A stretch of 64,000 bases of DNA from Rhodothermales bacterium (GCA_040221055.1 JAVJVN010000011.1:170619-234618), one strand, 5' to 3'. Shown: positions 27,727-36,767, counted from the first letter of the stretch. Notes: generated by a model not told the origin, from the letters alone. Numbers and translations are program-made.

Positions 27727-27754
27727 TTTGAACTCCCTTGGTCGGGAGTTCGAA
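27727..27754. repeat. Inverted repeat built from tRNA T-arm sequence
   Basis: Arms 27727-27737 and 27744-27754 form an 11-bp stem (one G-T pair) with loop TTGGTC. The right half plus part of the loop, GGTCGGGAGTTCGAA at 27740-27754, is an exact 15-base match to the T-arm of the nearby tRNA-Arg, but on the opposite strand. The left arm is nearly the same sequence in the gene's own orientation. This suggests decayed tRNA-derived DNA between the two 3'-end copies. Confidence 0.55.
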
Positions 27755-27774
27755 CCCCACCGTACGAAAAATCA

Positions 27775-27806
27775 AAAGGTCCGCGGGCGGATGCCCACGG
27801 ACCTTT
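27775..27806 (-). terminator. Terminator of the tRNA-Arg gene
   Basis: A perfect 9-bp stem (AAAGGTCCG with CGGACCTTT) encloses an inner GGGC/GCCC pairing. On the minus strand it starts 8 bases after the tRNA 3' end and is followed by TTTTGATTTTT, as expected of a rho-independent terminator. Confidence 0.85.
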
Positions 27807-27812
27807 CGATAT

Positions 27813-27889
<77 letters not shown>

Positions 27890-27922
27890 ATGGTGCGCGC
27901 GGAAAAAATTCCGAGCGGCCCA

Positions 27923-27953
27923 GAATATAGGACGACGCACGCTTCCACGGCAA
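27923..27953 (-). promoter_or_regulatory. Candidate promoter of tRNA-Arg
   Basis: On the minus strand, TTGCCG (27953-27948) is followed after 18 bases by TATATTC (27929-27923), about 35 bases before the tRNA 5' end. This fits a TTG / TAnnTTTG-type Bacteroidota promoter. Confidence 0.5.
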
Positions 27954-27982
27954 GTGAAGTTTGAATAGAGGCGGCGCAGGGT

Positions 27983-29257
27983 TCAGAAAACGAGACTGTA
28001 TCCGGTAAAACGCTCCAGCCGGATGAGGTGCTCGTAGTAGGCCCGCAGCGCACTGTAGAATCGTTCCTCACTGCCAAGGACCATGCGCTGGGTGTCCAAC
28101 AGCGTCACCAGATCGATCTGGCCGAGGGCATACCCTTCCTGCGTCCGGGCCAGCAGCTCCCGGGACCGGCTTTGTACGACGTCCTGGTATTCCGCCACCA
28201 TGGCGCGGCTGGTTTCGTACCCGTGCCATGCGACTTCCGCCTCCCGCTTCAAGTCCAGGATGACGGCCGTCCGGTTCCAATCGGTTTCCCGCTCGAAGGC
28301 CTCCGCTTCCTGCACCCGGGCCTTCTGCGACGGAGCGCCGAACAGCGGGAGGGAAATGCCAATCTGGAAGCCGTGATGGTCGTACCCGCCGCCCAAGTCC
28401 TGGGCATAAATGTCGAATTGCAGGGATGGCAAGGCTGCGGCCTGTTTCGCACGTACACCAAACGCCGCGGCATCGGCCAGTTGATCGGCCATTTCCAGTT
28501 CCGGCATGGAATACAGGCGTCCGAGGACATCGTCCTGGCCGATGCCCGGATCCACGTAAAGCAGCGTATCGGGGAAGGAAATGGTGTACTGCTGGTCCTC
28601 TTCGTCCAGCCCGATGGAGCGGAATACGCCGTATCGGGCCTCCTGGAACGCCCGTTCCGCATCGAACAGCTTTGCACGGGCGTCCGACAACTGGATGTCC
28701 GCCTTCATGCTTTCGAGCGGCGACGCCTCACCGGCTTCCACGCGGGTCACGACGGCGTCCCGCAGGGTGGTGGAGAGGGCCACTTCCTCTTCACGCAGAT
28801 GCACCATTTCCTGGGCGTGGAGCAAGGTTGTGTAGGCGATTTTTATGGATGCCGTGACGCGCTGTTCTTCTACGTTGAATGCGGCATCCATGGCGGTCCG
28901 CTCGGTATCTGCCCGACGATACCGGTACCAGGACGCCAGCGGGAAGTCCAGCTGCTGGGAAACGGTCCATCGCTGTTCCGACAGCGGGGTTACCGGGTCC
29001 TGATCCAGTCCCTCCCGGAACCAGGATATCCGGGGCGCAGACACGCCGAAGGTCTGGCGCGTCCGGGCGGACGCACCGGCCATCTGCTCGCGCAGCGCCT
29101 GAAGCGCGGGGTGGTGCGTCCGGGCCAGGGAAATGGCCTCATCCACCGAAAGGGTACCGTCCTGTGCGACGGATGGCAGGACGGGGCTGAGCGCCACCAT
29201 CAAGGGCAGCAGCACGAGGGCCAGAAGACGTGGGTGGCAAACGGGTTTCTTGATCAT
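27983..29257 (-). CDS. TolC-family outer-membrane efflux protein (Czc system)
   Basis: This 424-residue protein has a signal peptide (1-32, ending PSVAQ) and the TolC repeat: DEAISLARTHHPALQALREQ at the N-terminus and a second half with RVQEAEAFERETDW and ARTQEGYALGQIDLVTLLDTQR. It should form the outer-membrane and periplasmic channel of the RND pump encoded just upstream. ATG 29257 overlaps the pump stop (ATGA, 29254-29257); the open frame continues 216 codons further upstream but only as a shadow of the pump gene. Confidence 0.92.
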   Translation of the reverse strand: MIKKPVCHPRLLALVLLPLMVALSPVLPSVAQDGTLSVDEAISLARTHHPALQALREQMAGASARTRQTFGVSAPRISWFREGLDQDPVTPLSEQRWTVSQQLDFPLASWYRYRRADTERTAMDAAFNVEEQRVTASIKIAYTTLLHAQEMVHLREEEVALSTTLRDAVVTRVEAGEASPLESMKADIQLSDARAKLFDAERAFQEARYGVFRSIGLDEEDQQYTISFPDTLLYVDPGIGQDDVLGRLYSMPELEMADQLADAAAFGVRAKQAAALPSLQFDIYAQDLGGGYDHHGFQIGISLPLFGAPSQKARVQEAEAFERETDWNRTAVILDLKREAEVAWHGYETSRAMVAEYQDVVQSRSRELLARTQEGYALGQIDLVTLLDTQRMVLGSEERFYSALRAYYEHLIRLERFTGYSLVF

Positions 29258-32200
29258 GACGACGCGTCTTTTTCGAGCCAGTTGTAGATCGTGGGGAGCA
29301 CCCGGAGGGTCAGCAGGGTGGCCGTGAGCAGGCCGCCGATCACGACCGTTGCCAGCGGTCGTTGTACTTCCGATCCGGGGCCCGTGTTGAAGGCCATCGG
29401 GATGAATCCGAGGCTCGCCACCAGGGCGGTCATGAGGACCGGACGCAGCCGGTTTGCGGCGCCTTCGATGGTGGCCCGTCGCACGGTATATCCCGGGCGC
29501 GCCCGGAGTTCGTTGAGATGGGCCAGCATAACGACCCCGTTGAGGACGGCCACACCGAACAGGGCCACGAAACCGACGGAGGCCGATACCGAGAGGTACA
29601 TGCCGCGTGCGAACAGCAGGAAGATCCCGCCCGACATGGCAAAGGGAAGGGTGGCCAGGATCATGATGGCGTGCCGGATCTGTCCGAACATCAAGTAGAG
29701 GAGGACCAGGATGATGAAAAGGGCAAGCGGTACGACGAAGTACAGATGCCGCATGGCCCGCTGCTGGTTCTCGAACGCACCGCCGTATTCCAGGAAGATG
29801 CCCTCCGGAATCCGAACGTCCGTCCGGATGACCTCCTGGATCTGGGTCACGTAGCTGCCGATGTCGATGTCGGCGATGTTGATGCCGACGATGACCCGGC
29901 GCCAACCGTTCTCACGCGCGATTTCGCGTGGTCCTTCCTCGGCCTGGATGGTGGCCACGCGCGAGAGCGGAATGGTGCCGCCGCCCGTCAGTTGGATGGG
30001 GACGTTCATGAGGTCTCGGAACGTGGCCCGGATTTCCTCCGGATACCGGGTCACGATGTCGAACCGGCGCTGCCCCTCGAACAACTGCCCGGCCGGCTGT
30101 CCCCCGATTCCGGCTTCTATGACCTGCTGAACGTCATTCACGTTCAATCCGTAGGCCGCAATGGCCTCCCGGTCGATGTCCACGTTCAGGTACGGTTGAC
30201 CAATCGACTTCTCGACGAAAATGTTGTCCGTGCCCGGGAGGCCCGGCAGGACGCGGGCAATGGCGGACGCCGCCGCGTTCAACGAATCGAGATCCTCTCC
30301 GTACAGTTTCACGGCGATGTCGCTCTTCACGCCTGATGTCAATTCATCGACCCGCATGGCAATGGGTTGTGTGAAGTTGTACGCCAGGCCGGGCTCGGTC
30401 TGGAGGAACGGCTCCATGGCACGGGCAATGCCATCCTTCGTCATCCCGTCGCGCCACTCATCCTCCGGGTGAAGCAGCACCCAGACGTCGGTCTGATGCA
30501 CGCCCATCCAGTCGTTGGCCAGATCCGATCGTCCGGTTTTCGGCACGACATCCTTGACTTCCGGGACATTCGCCATGACCTGACGTGCGAACCAGTCGGC
30601 ATTTTCCACCGATTCGGCGAGCGTCACCGACGGCATGCGGATCTGTTCCACCAGGATGGAGCCCTCGTCGAGTTCCGGCAGGAACTCCGTTCCGAGGAAG
30701 GGAACGAGGGCCAACGATGCGACGAACACCATGGTTGCCAGCGCGAAGGTCGGTCCTTTCCGGTCCACGTTCCGTTCCAGGAAGGCCTGGTAGCGCGGGC
30801 GCAGCCAGTCCATGAGGTAATTCTTGCGGATGCGGACACCCTTCCGGAAAACGATGGCCGCGACGGCCGGGACATAGACCAGGGCCAGCAGAAGCGATCC
30901 GAACACCGCCGTTGCCACCGTGATAGCCATCGGTCGGAACAGGATGCCTTCCATTCCGGAGAACGTGGCAATCGGCACATACACCATGAGGATGATGAGC
31001 ACACCAAAGAAGATGGGGCGGGCCACCTCGTGGGCCGCTTCCCGCAACACTTCGGCCTTCGGCCGATTCTCCTTGTCCGATTCCAGCTTGTGGACCATGT
31101 TCTCGATCATCACGACCGAGCCATCCACCACCATGCCGAAGTCGATGGCGCCCAGGCTCATGAGGTTGGCTGCAAGGCCGAATTCACGCATGCCGATGAA
31201 GGCAAACAACATGGAGAGGGGGATGACCGATGCCACAATCAGTGCTCCGCTGATCTCTCCCAGGAGCAGCAACAAGACCACGATCACCAGGAATCCGCCT
31301 TCAATCAAGTTCACCTTCAGCGTGGACGTGGTACGGTCAATGAGGTCACTCTGGTCATAGAACTTCTCGACGGTGACGCCTTCCGGAAGCCCCTCGTTCA
31401 CCTGGACCAGTTTCTCCTCGATGGCCTGGATGACCTCCCTGCCGTTTCCGCCGCGAAGCATCATCACGATCCCTGTCACGACCTCACCGCCGCCGTTTTT
31501 GGTTACGGCTCCCTGGCGGATTTGCCGGCCCTCGGTCACTTCGGCGACGTCACGGAGGAAGACCGGACGGTCACCCCGGGTGGCGACGATGATGCTGCCG
31601 ATATCGCTCGCTTCGCGGATGAGTCCGTATCCACGGATGATGTACTGCTCCCGGTTGTGCTCCAGGTAGTTGCCACCGGATACACTGTTGTTCTTGTCAA
31701 TCGCGGCAATCACGTCGCCGAGGGCAATTCCCGCTGCGCGCAGGCGGTCGGGCTGGATGGTGACATCGAATTGCTTGACGAATCCTCCGAAAGAGTTGAT
31801 TTCCGTGACGCCGCGTACGGTCTTGAGCTGCGGTGCAACGAGCCAGTCCTGGATTTCCCGCAGTTCCGTCAACGTTCGGCCTTCGCCGGATACCGTGTAC
31901 TGATAGATTTCTCCGAGTGCTGTCGAGATGGGTCCCAGTTGCGGCGCAGACACCCCGTCGGGCAGTTGATCCCGAACATCCTGCAAGCGTTGGCTCACCA
32001 TCTGCCGGGCGAAGTAGATATCTGAGCCCTCATCGAACAGGACCGTGACGGCGGACAGCCCGAACTGACTGATGGACCGGACTTCCTGGACTCCGGGCAG
32101 CCCGTTCATGGCCGTCTCTATGGGAAAAGAGACCAGCCGCTCAACGTCGAACGGGGAATAGCGCCCGGCCTTCGTGATGACGAGGACCTGTTCCGGCGTG

Positions 32201-32325
32201 ACATCCGGAAGGGAATTGATGGGTATGGTGCGAAGTGCGAAAATGCCTCCAGCGGCCATGAGGGCCACGAGGGAGAGCGCGACGAACTTCTGTCGCAGGC
32301 TGAAATCGATGATGCGTTCGAGCAT
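29254..32325 (-). CDS. czcA: CzcA-type heavy-metal efflux RND transporter
   Basis: This 1023-residue inner-membrane antiporter has twelve predicted helices and two large periplasmic loops. Transmembrane segment 4 carries the proton-relay signature DFG...DG...E: Asp395, Asp401 and Glu408 (GAIDFGMVVDGSVVMIEN), the pattern of CzcA/CnrA (divalent Zn, Co, Ni, Cd) rather than of CusA. The three methionines that bind Cu(I)/Ag(I) in CusA are absent from the corresponding periplasmic segments (RMPSVTLAES, WMGVHQTDVWV, MRVDELTSGVKS). It sits 11 bases downstream of the adaptor gene and overlaps the TolC gene. The exact divalent metal is not determinable here. Confidence 0.92.
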   Translation of the reverse strand: MLERIIDFSLRQKFVALSLVALMAAGGIFALRTIPINSLPDVTPEQVLVITKAGRYSPFDVERLVSFPIETAMNGLPGVQEVRSISQFGLSAVTVLFDEGSDIYFARQMVSQRLQDVRDQLPDGVSAPQLGPISTALGEIYQYTVSGEGRTLTELREIQDWLVAPQLKTVRGVTEINSFGGFVKQFDVTIQPDRLRAAGIALGDVIAAIDKNNSVSGGNYLEHNREQYIIRGYGLIREASDIGSIIVATRGDRPVFLRDVAEVTEGRQIRQGAVTKNGGGEVVTGIVMMLRGGNGREVIQAIEEKLVQVNEGLPEGVTVEKFYDQSDLIDRTTSTLKVNLIEGGFLVIVVLLLLLGEISGALIVASVIPLSMLFAFIGMREFGLAANLMSLGAIDFGMVVDGSVVMIENMVHKLESDKENRPKAEVLREAAHEVARPIFFGVLIILMVYVPIATFSGMEGILFRPMAITVATAVFGSLLLALVYVPAVAAIVFRKGVRIRKNYLMDWLRPRYQAFLERNVDRKGPTFALATMVFVASLALVPFLGTEFLPELDEGSILVEQIRMPSVTLAESVENADWFARQVMANVPEVKDVVPKTGRSDLANDWMGVHQTDVWVLLHPEDEWRDGMTKDGIARAMEPFLQTEPGLAYNFTQPIAMRVDELTSGVKSDIAVKLYGEDLDSLNAAASAIARVLPGLPGTDNIFVEKSIGQPYLNVDIDREAIAAYGLNVNDVQQVIEAGIGGQPAGQLFEGQRRFDIVTRYPEEIRATFRDLMNVPIQLTGGGTIPLSRVATIQAEEGPREIARENGWRRVIVGINIADIDIGSYVTQIQEVIRTDVRIPEGIFLEYGGAFENQQRAMRHLYFVVPLALFIILVLLYLMFGQIRHAIMILATLPFAMSGGIFLLFARGMYLSVSASVGFVALFGVAVLNGVVMLAHLNELRARPGYTVRRATIEGAANRLRPVLMTALVASLGFIPMAFNTGPGSEVQRPLATVVIGGLLTATLLTLRVLPTIYNWLEKDASS

Positions 32326-32336
32326 GGTGGTGGCCG

Positions 32337-33524
32337 TTATTCCGCGTATTCGGTGTAGCGATCCAGGGCCTTCAGGCTGAAGACCTGGCTGGTAGCGATG
32401 ACATCGCCCGGCATCAACCCTCCGGCGACGATGACTTCAGCCTGGCCGGTGCGCTCCACCCGGATGGACCGCCGTTCCCAGGTGAGGTCGTCCACGCGCA
32501 CATAGACAATGGCGTCGGCGCCGTTGTAGACCACCGCCGAGGTCGGAATGGAAATCACAGGCATGGTGGATTGCGTACGGACCTGGAGCCGGACCGTCTG
32601 TCCGGGCAACGGCCACGGCCCGGTCAGGTCCACCAGGATATTCAGGACGAGGGCTTTGCTCTCGGCATCGACAACGGGATTGACCGTGCCGATGGTCGCG
32701 TCCAGGCGCTGTCCGCTCCCGCCTCGTTCCGGAACGACCACCACCGGATCGCCCGGCCGCAGCGATGCAGCATCATCCGGCGATGCAAAACCCTTGATAA
32801 GGACACGCGTCGGATCCACGATCGTCATCAATTCCTGGTAGGATGTGACGGACTGGCCGAGGTCAATCAGATGGCGGTCCACCCGACCCGAAAGCGGGGA
32901 GCGGAGGGGCAGGAGCGGCCGGTCGCCCAGGTTCGGGATGTCGTCGGATCCGATTCCCAGGGTGAGCAGTCGGGCGCTCGACGCCCGGGTGGCGGCACGG
33001 GCACGGTCCAGGTCGGCACGGGCCTTGTCCAGCGCTTGCTCCGGACTGATTTTCTTCTCCACGAGGGTCGTGAGCCGCTCAACCTGCCGCTGGGCATAGG
33101 TTTCGTCGGCCTGGGCCTGGAGGTAGTCCGCCACGAGATTGGCAAACTCGAGACTTTCGAGTTCAAGCAGGACCTGGCCGGGACGTACCGATTCTCCCTC
33201 ATGCGCGTACAGGGCAGCGACGCGTCCGCCTATGGGCGCGGACACCTGCGCCATCTGTTCGGGCGCGGCCTGGACCTCGCCCGGGATGGAAAGATCATAA
33301 TGGATGACGGCCGCGGACACGACGCTGGTCTCCGTTTGCAGCTCCTGGGCCTGTTGAGGCGTGAGTGTAACCAGGCGCCGCTCGGTGGCCACCCCCGGAT
33401 TTTCCTGGAGGGAGGGCGGTGTGGCCACGGAGCCGTCGGGATCGGGAAGCAGGCGTTCGACCGGCGTGTCCCGGCATGCCGTGACACTCAGCGAAAGCAG
33501 CAGAAGGGGAAGAAGGCGTTTCAT
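32337..33524 (-). CDS. RND efflux periplasmic adaptor lipoprotein (Czc system)
   Basis: This 395-residue membrane-fusion protein has a lipoprotein signal with Cys17 (LSVTAC), which fixes the start at 33524 instead of the longer frame from 33578. It contains the lipoyl-like halves (VSAPIGGRVAALYAHEGESV and PLRSPLSGRVDRHLIDLGQSV) around an alpha-hairpin (about 140-205), then beta-barrel and membrane-proximal domains. It links the inner-membrane pump to TolC. It is the first gene of the operon and is divergent from the response regulator, with a 141-base control region between. Confidence 0.92.
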   Translation of the reverse strand: MKRLLPLLLLSLSVTACRDTPVERLLPDPDGSVATPPSLQENPGVATERRLVTLTPQQAQELQTETSVVSAAVIHYDLSIPGEVQAAPEQMAQVSAPIGGRVAALYAHEGESVRPGQVLLELESLEFANLVADYLQAQADETYAQRQVERLTTLVEKKISPEQALDKARADLDRARAATRASSARLLTLGIGSDDIPNLGDRPLLPLRSPLSGRVDRHLIDLGQSVTSYQELMTIVDPTRVLIKGFASPDDAASLRPGDPVVVVPERGGSGQRLDATIGTVNPVVDAESKALVLNILVDLTGPWPLPGQTVRLQVRTQSTMPVISIPTSAVVYNGADAIVYVRVDDLTWERRSIRVERTGQAEVIVAGGLMPGDVIATSQVFSLKALDRYTEYAE

Positions 33525-33574
33525 GGGATCTGTTGGATGATGCGACGGTAAATTCGCTTGAGGCCGCGCCCGCA

Positions 33575-33607
33575 TCATTAACCGTTCATTAGTGCTTGGT
33601 TAGAGAT
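33575..33607 (+). promoter_or_regulatory. Three 11-base direct repeats, candidate response-regulator site
   Basis: Three consecutive 11-base units read TCATTAACCGT, TCATTAGTGCT and TGGTTAGAGAT, sharing the core TNNTTA at the same register. OmpR/PhoB-family regulators bind direct repeats with 11-base periodicity, and the site lies midway in the divergent region between the efflux operon and the response-regulator gene. It is the likely binding site of the regulator encoded at 33666. Confidence 0.55.
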
Positions 33608-33665
33608 CCATGAGAACGGTGGGGCCCGGACCCCGAATGTCCCGGACGACCCGTATGATGGAGCC

Positions 33666-34343
33666 ATGAAACTGCTGCTGGTGGAAGACGAAGCCGACAT
33701 TGCTGCATTCGTGCGGCAGGGTCTGTCAGAGGAAGGATTCGACGTGACCTGGCTTCCCGACGGGGAACAGGCATTGGAATGGCTCTCATCCAATCATGCC
33801 GATATCCTGTTGCTGGACATCCGGTTGCCGGGAATGGACGGCGTGGAAGCGTGTCGGCGTATCCGGGAAACCCGGGTGAAGCTGCCCATCATCATGCTGA
33901 CGGCACTGGATGCGGTGGAGGACCGGGTCCGGGGTTTGCGGGCCGGTGCGGACGACTATGTCCCCAAGCCGTTCGCATTCGAGGAACTCGTGGCCCGGAT
34001 TGAAGCGCTCATGCGCCGCGTTGGAAACCACGCCCATGACCAACGGCTGACCGATGGTCCATTGGTCCTGGAAGCCGATGCCCACCAATGCACGTGTCAC
34101 GGTCGCCCAGTGGAATTGACGGTCAAGGAGTTTGCATTGCTGTCCTATTTCATGGAGAACAGGGGACGGGCCCTGAGCCGTGACGAGATCCATCGCGACG
34201 TATGGGGGCACGATTTCGACCGGGGCACGAACCTCATTGACGTGTATGTGGCCTACGTCCGGAGCAAGCTCAGCGAGGTGGATTGCCCGGCCCATATTGA
34301 AACCATCCGGGGTGTCGGATACCGATACGTGGCATCGACATGA
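33666..34343 (+). CDS. OmpR-family response regulator (CusR/CzcR-like)
   Basis: This 225-residue regulator has a receiver domain (1-115) with acidic pocket ED at 7-8, phospho-acceptor Asp51 in LLLDIRLPGMDG and Lys in VPKPF, and a C-terminal winged helix (about 130-222; ELTVKEFALLSYFMENRGRALSRDEI, NLIDVYVAYVRSKL). It resembles heavy-metal regulators CusR, CopR and CzcR. The stop overlaps the kinase gene (ATGA, 34340-34343). It is divergent from the CzcA-type operon, which it probably activates in response to metal excess. Confidence 0.93.
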   Translation: MKLLLVEDEADIAAFVRQGLSEEGFDVTWLPDGEQALEWLSSNHADILLLDIRLPGMDGVEACRRIRETRVKLPIIMLTALDAVEDRVRGLRAGADDYVPKPFAFEELVARIEALMRRVGNHAHDQRLTDGPLVLEADAHQCTCHGRPVELTVKEFALLSYFMENRGRALSRDEIHRDVWGHDFDRGTNLIDVYVAYVRSKLSEVDCPAHIETIRGVGYRYVAST

Positions 34344-35794
34344 CGCGACCGCCGACATTCCGGAAACGGTTGGTCTGGACGACGTCCGCCTTCCTGGCCC
34401 TGGCGCTCTTCCTGCTGGTCGTCGGCATCTGGTTGGGGGCATATGGCTGGTTGAACAGCGTGGCCCGCCTGGCGCTCCAGCAGGAAATCCAGGAAGTCCA
34501 GGAGTCCATCGTGTCTGCGGAGGGGACCCTGGCGGCGGACCGGTACAACTGGAATGAACCCCATCACCTGTACAGCGGTCGCCATGTCGACCCGTTCTAC
34601 CTTCAGGTATTCGATGCCGGTGGCCGATTGGTGCGCCAATCGGAAAACATCAGTCCGTTCCCACCAGGGGAATTTCCGGCGCATTTGATGGCCGGGGCGA
34701 CCGGTCAGGACGGGTGGTTCGAACCGCTGCGGACCTTCCGGATCGGGGAGATGACCCTGTACTATGCGGTGGTGCCCGTACTGAATGCGGCCGGCGAACG
34801 CATTGGCAGTATCCAATTGTCGCGCGAGGACCCGGGCCTGCGGGTATTGTACGGTCGCCTGGCTGCTACCCTGCTGGCCGGGCTTGTCATGACGTTGATG
34901 TTGTTGTCGTTCCTGGTCTGGTGGGTGGCTGGCCGGGTCCTTCGACCGCTGGAGTCCATTACACGTGCGGCCGACACACTGTCTCCGGCGCATCTGGAAA
35001 AACGCATTCCGGTTCCCCCGGAGGCCGATCTTGAAACAACCCGCTTGGCGGGCACGCTGAACGCTTTGCTGGACCGACTGGAAACCGCTTTCGAGGATAC
35101 GCGGCGATTCACGTCCAGCGCCGCACATGAATTGCGGACACCGCTCACCGTCATCCAGGGGCATGTGGATGTGGCGTTGCGCCAGGAGCGTTCGCCGGAA
35201 GCCTACCGGGATACCCTCGGATTGGTACGACGGAAGGTCGGACACCTGGTATCCATGGTGGCCGGGCTGCTGTCGTTGGCGCGCCTGGACAGCGGAGCGG
35301 TGGACGTGGATCGCGATCCCGTGGATATCACGCGCGTGGTGAAGGACATGGCGGCCGCGCTCAAACCCCGTGCGGTGGCCAAAGGGCTGGATTTCCGTCT
35401 GAGCGTGCCGGAGGACGCCGTGCATGTTGATGGACAGGACGATCTGCTCCAGCACGTCGTAACGAACCTCGTCGACAATGCCGTGAAATTCACCCGGGAT
35501 GGCCGGGTAACCGCGAATCTGACCCGGGAAGGGGAGTGGGCTGTCCTGACCGTCTCCGATACCGGCATGGGCATGTCCCCCGATGTGGTGGCCCACGCCA
35601 CGGACCGCTTCTTCCGCGCCCGGACGGTCCATGCGGCCGGTATAGAAGGCAGCGGCCTGGGATTGGCCGTGGCCAGCGAACTCGTCCGCTGGCACCGGGG
35701 TACCATGGATATCGACTCGGATGGGCATTCCGGAACGACCGTCCGGGTACGACTGCCCCTCAGTCCGTCTGTCGAACCCGTGCACACATCATGA
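34340..35794 (+). CDS. Heavy-metal-type sensor histidine kinase
   Basis: This 484-residue kinase has a transmembrane helix at about 15-37, a periplasmic sensor domain (about 40-170), a second helix at about 174-198, a HAMP domain, HisKA with His263 in SSAAHELRTPLTV, and an HATPase domain with NLVDNAVKFT, DTGMGM and GSGLGLAVASEL. It is the partner of the overlapping response regulator. The periplasmic domain of about 130 residues is the size found in CusS/CzcS-like sensors, but no metal ligands can be assigned by eye. Its stop overlaps the DinB-like gene by ATGA. Confidence 0.93.
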   Translation: MTRPPTFRKRLVWTTSAFLALALFLLVVGIWLGAYGWLNSVARLALQQEIQEVQESIVSAEGTLAADRYNWNEPHHLYSGRHVDPFYLQVFDAGGRLVRQSENISPFPPGEFPAHLMAGATGQDGWFEPLRTFRIGEMTLYYAVVPVLNAAGERIGSIQLSREDPGLRVLYGRLAATLLAGLVMTLMLLSFLVWWVAGRVLRPLESITRAADTLSPAHLEKRIPVPPEADLETTRLAGTLNALLDRLETAFEDTRRFTSSAAHELRTPLTVIQGHVDVALRQERSPEAYRDTLGLVRRKVGHLVSMVAGLLSLARLDSGAVDVDRDPVDITRVVKDMAAALKPRAVAKGLDFRLSVPEDAVHVDGQDDLLQHVVTNLVDNAVKFTRDGRVTANLTREGEWAVLTVSDTGMGMSPDVVAHATDRFFRARTVHAAGIEGSGLGLAVASELVRWHRGTMDIDSDGHSGTTVRVRLPLSPSVEPVHTS

Positions 35795-36126
35795 CCTTGA
35801 ACCTCAAGAATCGCATCCGGAACCTGGTCCGGCATCAGACCGACGCCGACCTGGAAACCGAGATCCTTCGTCTCGCCGAATCCTACCGTCGGTATTGCGA
35901 TGGATTGAACGACGAACACCTGTCGTCCGACTGTACGTATACCAATTCGGCCGGCGCCTCCTTTTCCACCCCCGTTGCGGATGTCCTGCTGCATGTATTC
36001 ATGCACGGCATGTATCACCGGGGACGCATCAATCTGCTCATCCGGCAGGCGGGCGGGGATCCTGCACCGGCCGACTACATCGCATTCGTCCGGGGTGCCG
36101 CGGCGGCCACGCATCCGACCCGATAA
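35791..36126 (+). CDS. Short DinB-like protein lacking the N-terminal half
   Basis: This 111-residue product contains the C-terminal half of a DinB/YfiT-type four-helix protein: ADVLLHVFMHGMYHRGRINLLIRQAGGDPAPADYIAFVR, including two of the three usual metal-ligand histidines (HGMYHRG). The normal length is about 150-170 residues, and the first helix with its histidine ligand is absent or replaced by RNLVRHQTDADLETEIL. ATG 35791 overlaps the kinase stop. It is either a degenerate fragment kept by coupling or a short divergent DinB; function cannot be assigned. Confidence 0.7.
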   Translation: MTLNLKNRIRNLVRHQTDADLETEILRLAESYRRYCDGLNDEHLSSDCTYTNSAGASFSTPVADVLLHVFMHGMYHRGRINLLIRQAGGDPAPADYIAFVRGAAAATHPTR

Positions 36127-36210
36127 TGGGGAGCTTGGCCAGGGCACCCTACCCGATTTCATGCGTTAGCGCTCCTTCATCGGAAACCTCGCACATCCAC
36201 CACTACCCCC

Positions 36211-36687
36211 ATGCTCCGTCATTCGTTGTCGGCGATCGTCCTGATTGCCGGTCTCGCCGCCTGCACGCCCGCTGAAGAGCCGGCCGCACCTGCCTCCGAC
36301 CAAGCCGCGGCACCTGCCCCGGCACCCGGTCCCACGCCGTCCGCCGAGGGCGCCATGAGCTACATCATCAGTCCGGAAGACGGTACCGTCGTTTCCGGTC
36401 CGGTAACGGTCCGGTTCGGGTTGAAAGGCATGGGGGTGGCGCCGGCCGGTGTCCAGGTCCCCAACACCGGACATCACCACCTCATGGTCGATGTCGCCGA
36501 CATGCCGGACTTGAGCGCCCCACTGCCTGCCGACGCGAATCATATCCACTTCGGAGCCGGCCAGACAGAAACCGTCCTGGATTTGCCGCCGGGAGAACAC
36601 ACGCTGCAACTCATCCTGGGCGATTTCGCGCACACGCCGCACGATCCGCCGGTCGTGTCGGAGCGGGTGACCATTACCGTTCAGTAG
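36211..36687 (+). CDS. DUF4399 lipoprotein
   Basis: This 158-residue lipoprotein (Cys18 in LAAC) has a Pro/Ala-rich linker (20-47) and a DUF4399 domain: YIISPEDGTVVSGPVTVRFG, NTGHHHLMVDV (His88-90), HIHFGAGQTETVLDLPPGEHTLQL and HTPHDPPV. The many histidines suggest metal binding, an appealing fit between two metal-efflux loci, but the family function is unknown. It is convergent with the MFS gene, separated by an inverted repeat. Confidence 0.88.
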   Translation: MLRHSLSAIVLIAGLAACTPAEEPAAPASDQAAAPAPAPGPTPSAEGAMSYIISPEDGTVVSGPVTVRFGLKGMGVAPAGVQVPNTGHHHLMVDVADMPDLSAPLPADANHIHFGAGQTETVLDLPPGEHTLQLILGDFAHTPHDPPVVSERVTITVQ

Positions 36688-36727
36688 CCTGCGGCCTTAG
36701 GCTCTGGGCGCAGCGTGAACAGTTCCA

Positions 36728-36752
36728 AAATGTAACCTGTGAGGTTACATTT
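36728..36752. terminator. 11-bp inverted repeat between convergent genes
   Basis: AAATGTAACCT (36728-36738) and AGGTTACATTT (36742-36752) are perfect complements with a 3-base spacer. Placed between convergent stops (36687 and 36768) with short T-runs on both sides, it is most likely a bidirectional terminator. The symmetrical TGTAACCT core could also be an operator, but no promoter is adjacent. Confidence 0.65.
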
Positions 36753-36767
36753 CAATCGGATGGGTTC

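Noticed and set aside
27640..27765. A possible second tRNA gene on the basis of T-loop-like GTTCGAAC and the duplicated 3' end
   Set aside because: No matching acceptor 5' strand, D-arm or anticodon stem could be found on either strand; only fragments are present.
29258..29905. N-terminal extension of the TolC gene by 216 codons
   Set aside because: The extension lies inside the CzcA gene in another frame, while MIKKPVCHPRLL at 29257 begins an excellent signal peptide and overlaps the CzcA stop by ATGA.
30367..32025. A 552-codon open frame antisense to the CzcA-type gene
   Set aside because: Same compositional shadow; the translation has no recognisable fold and the minus-strand gene is intact.
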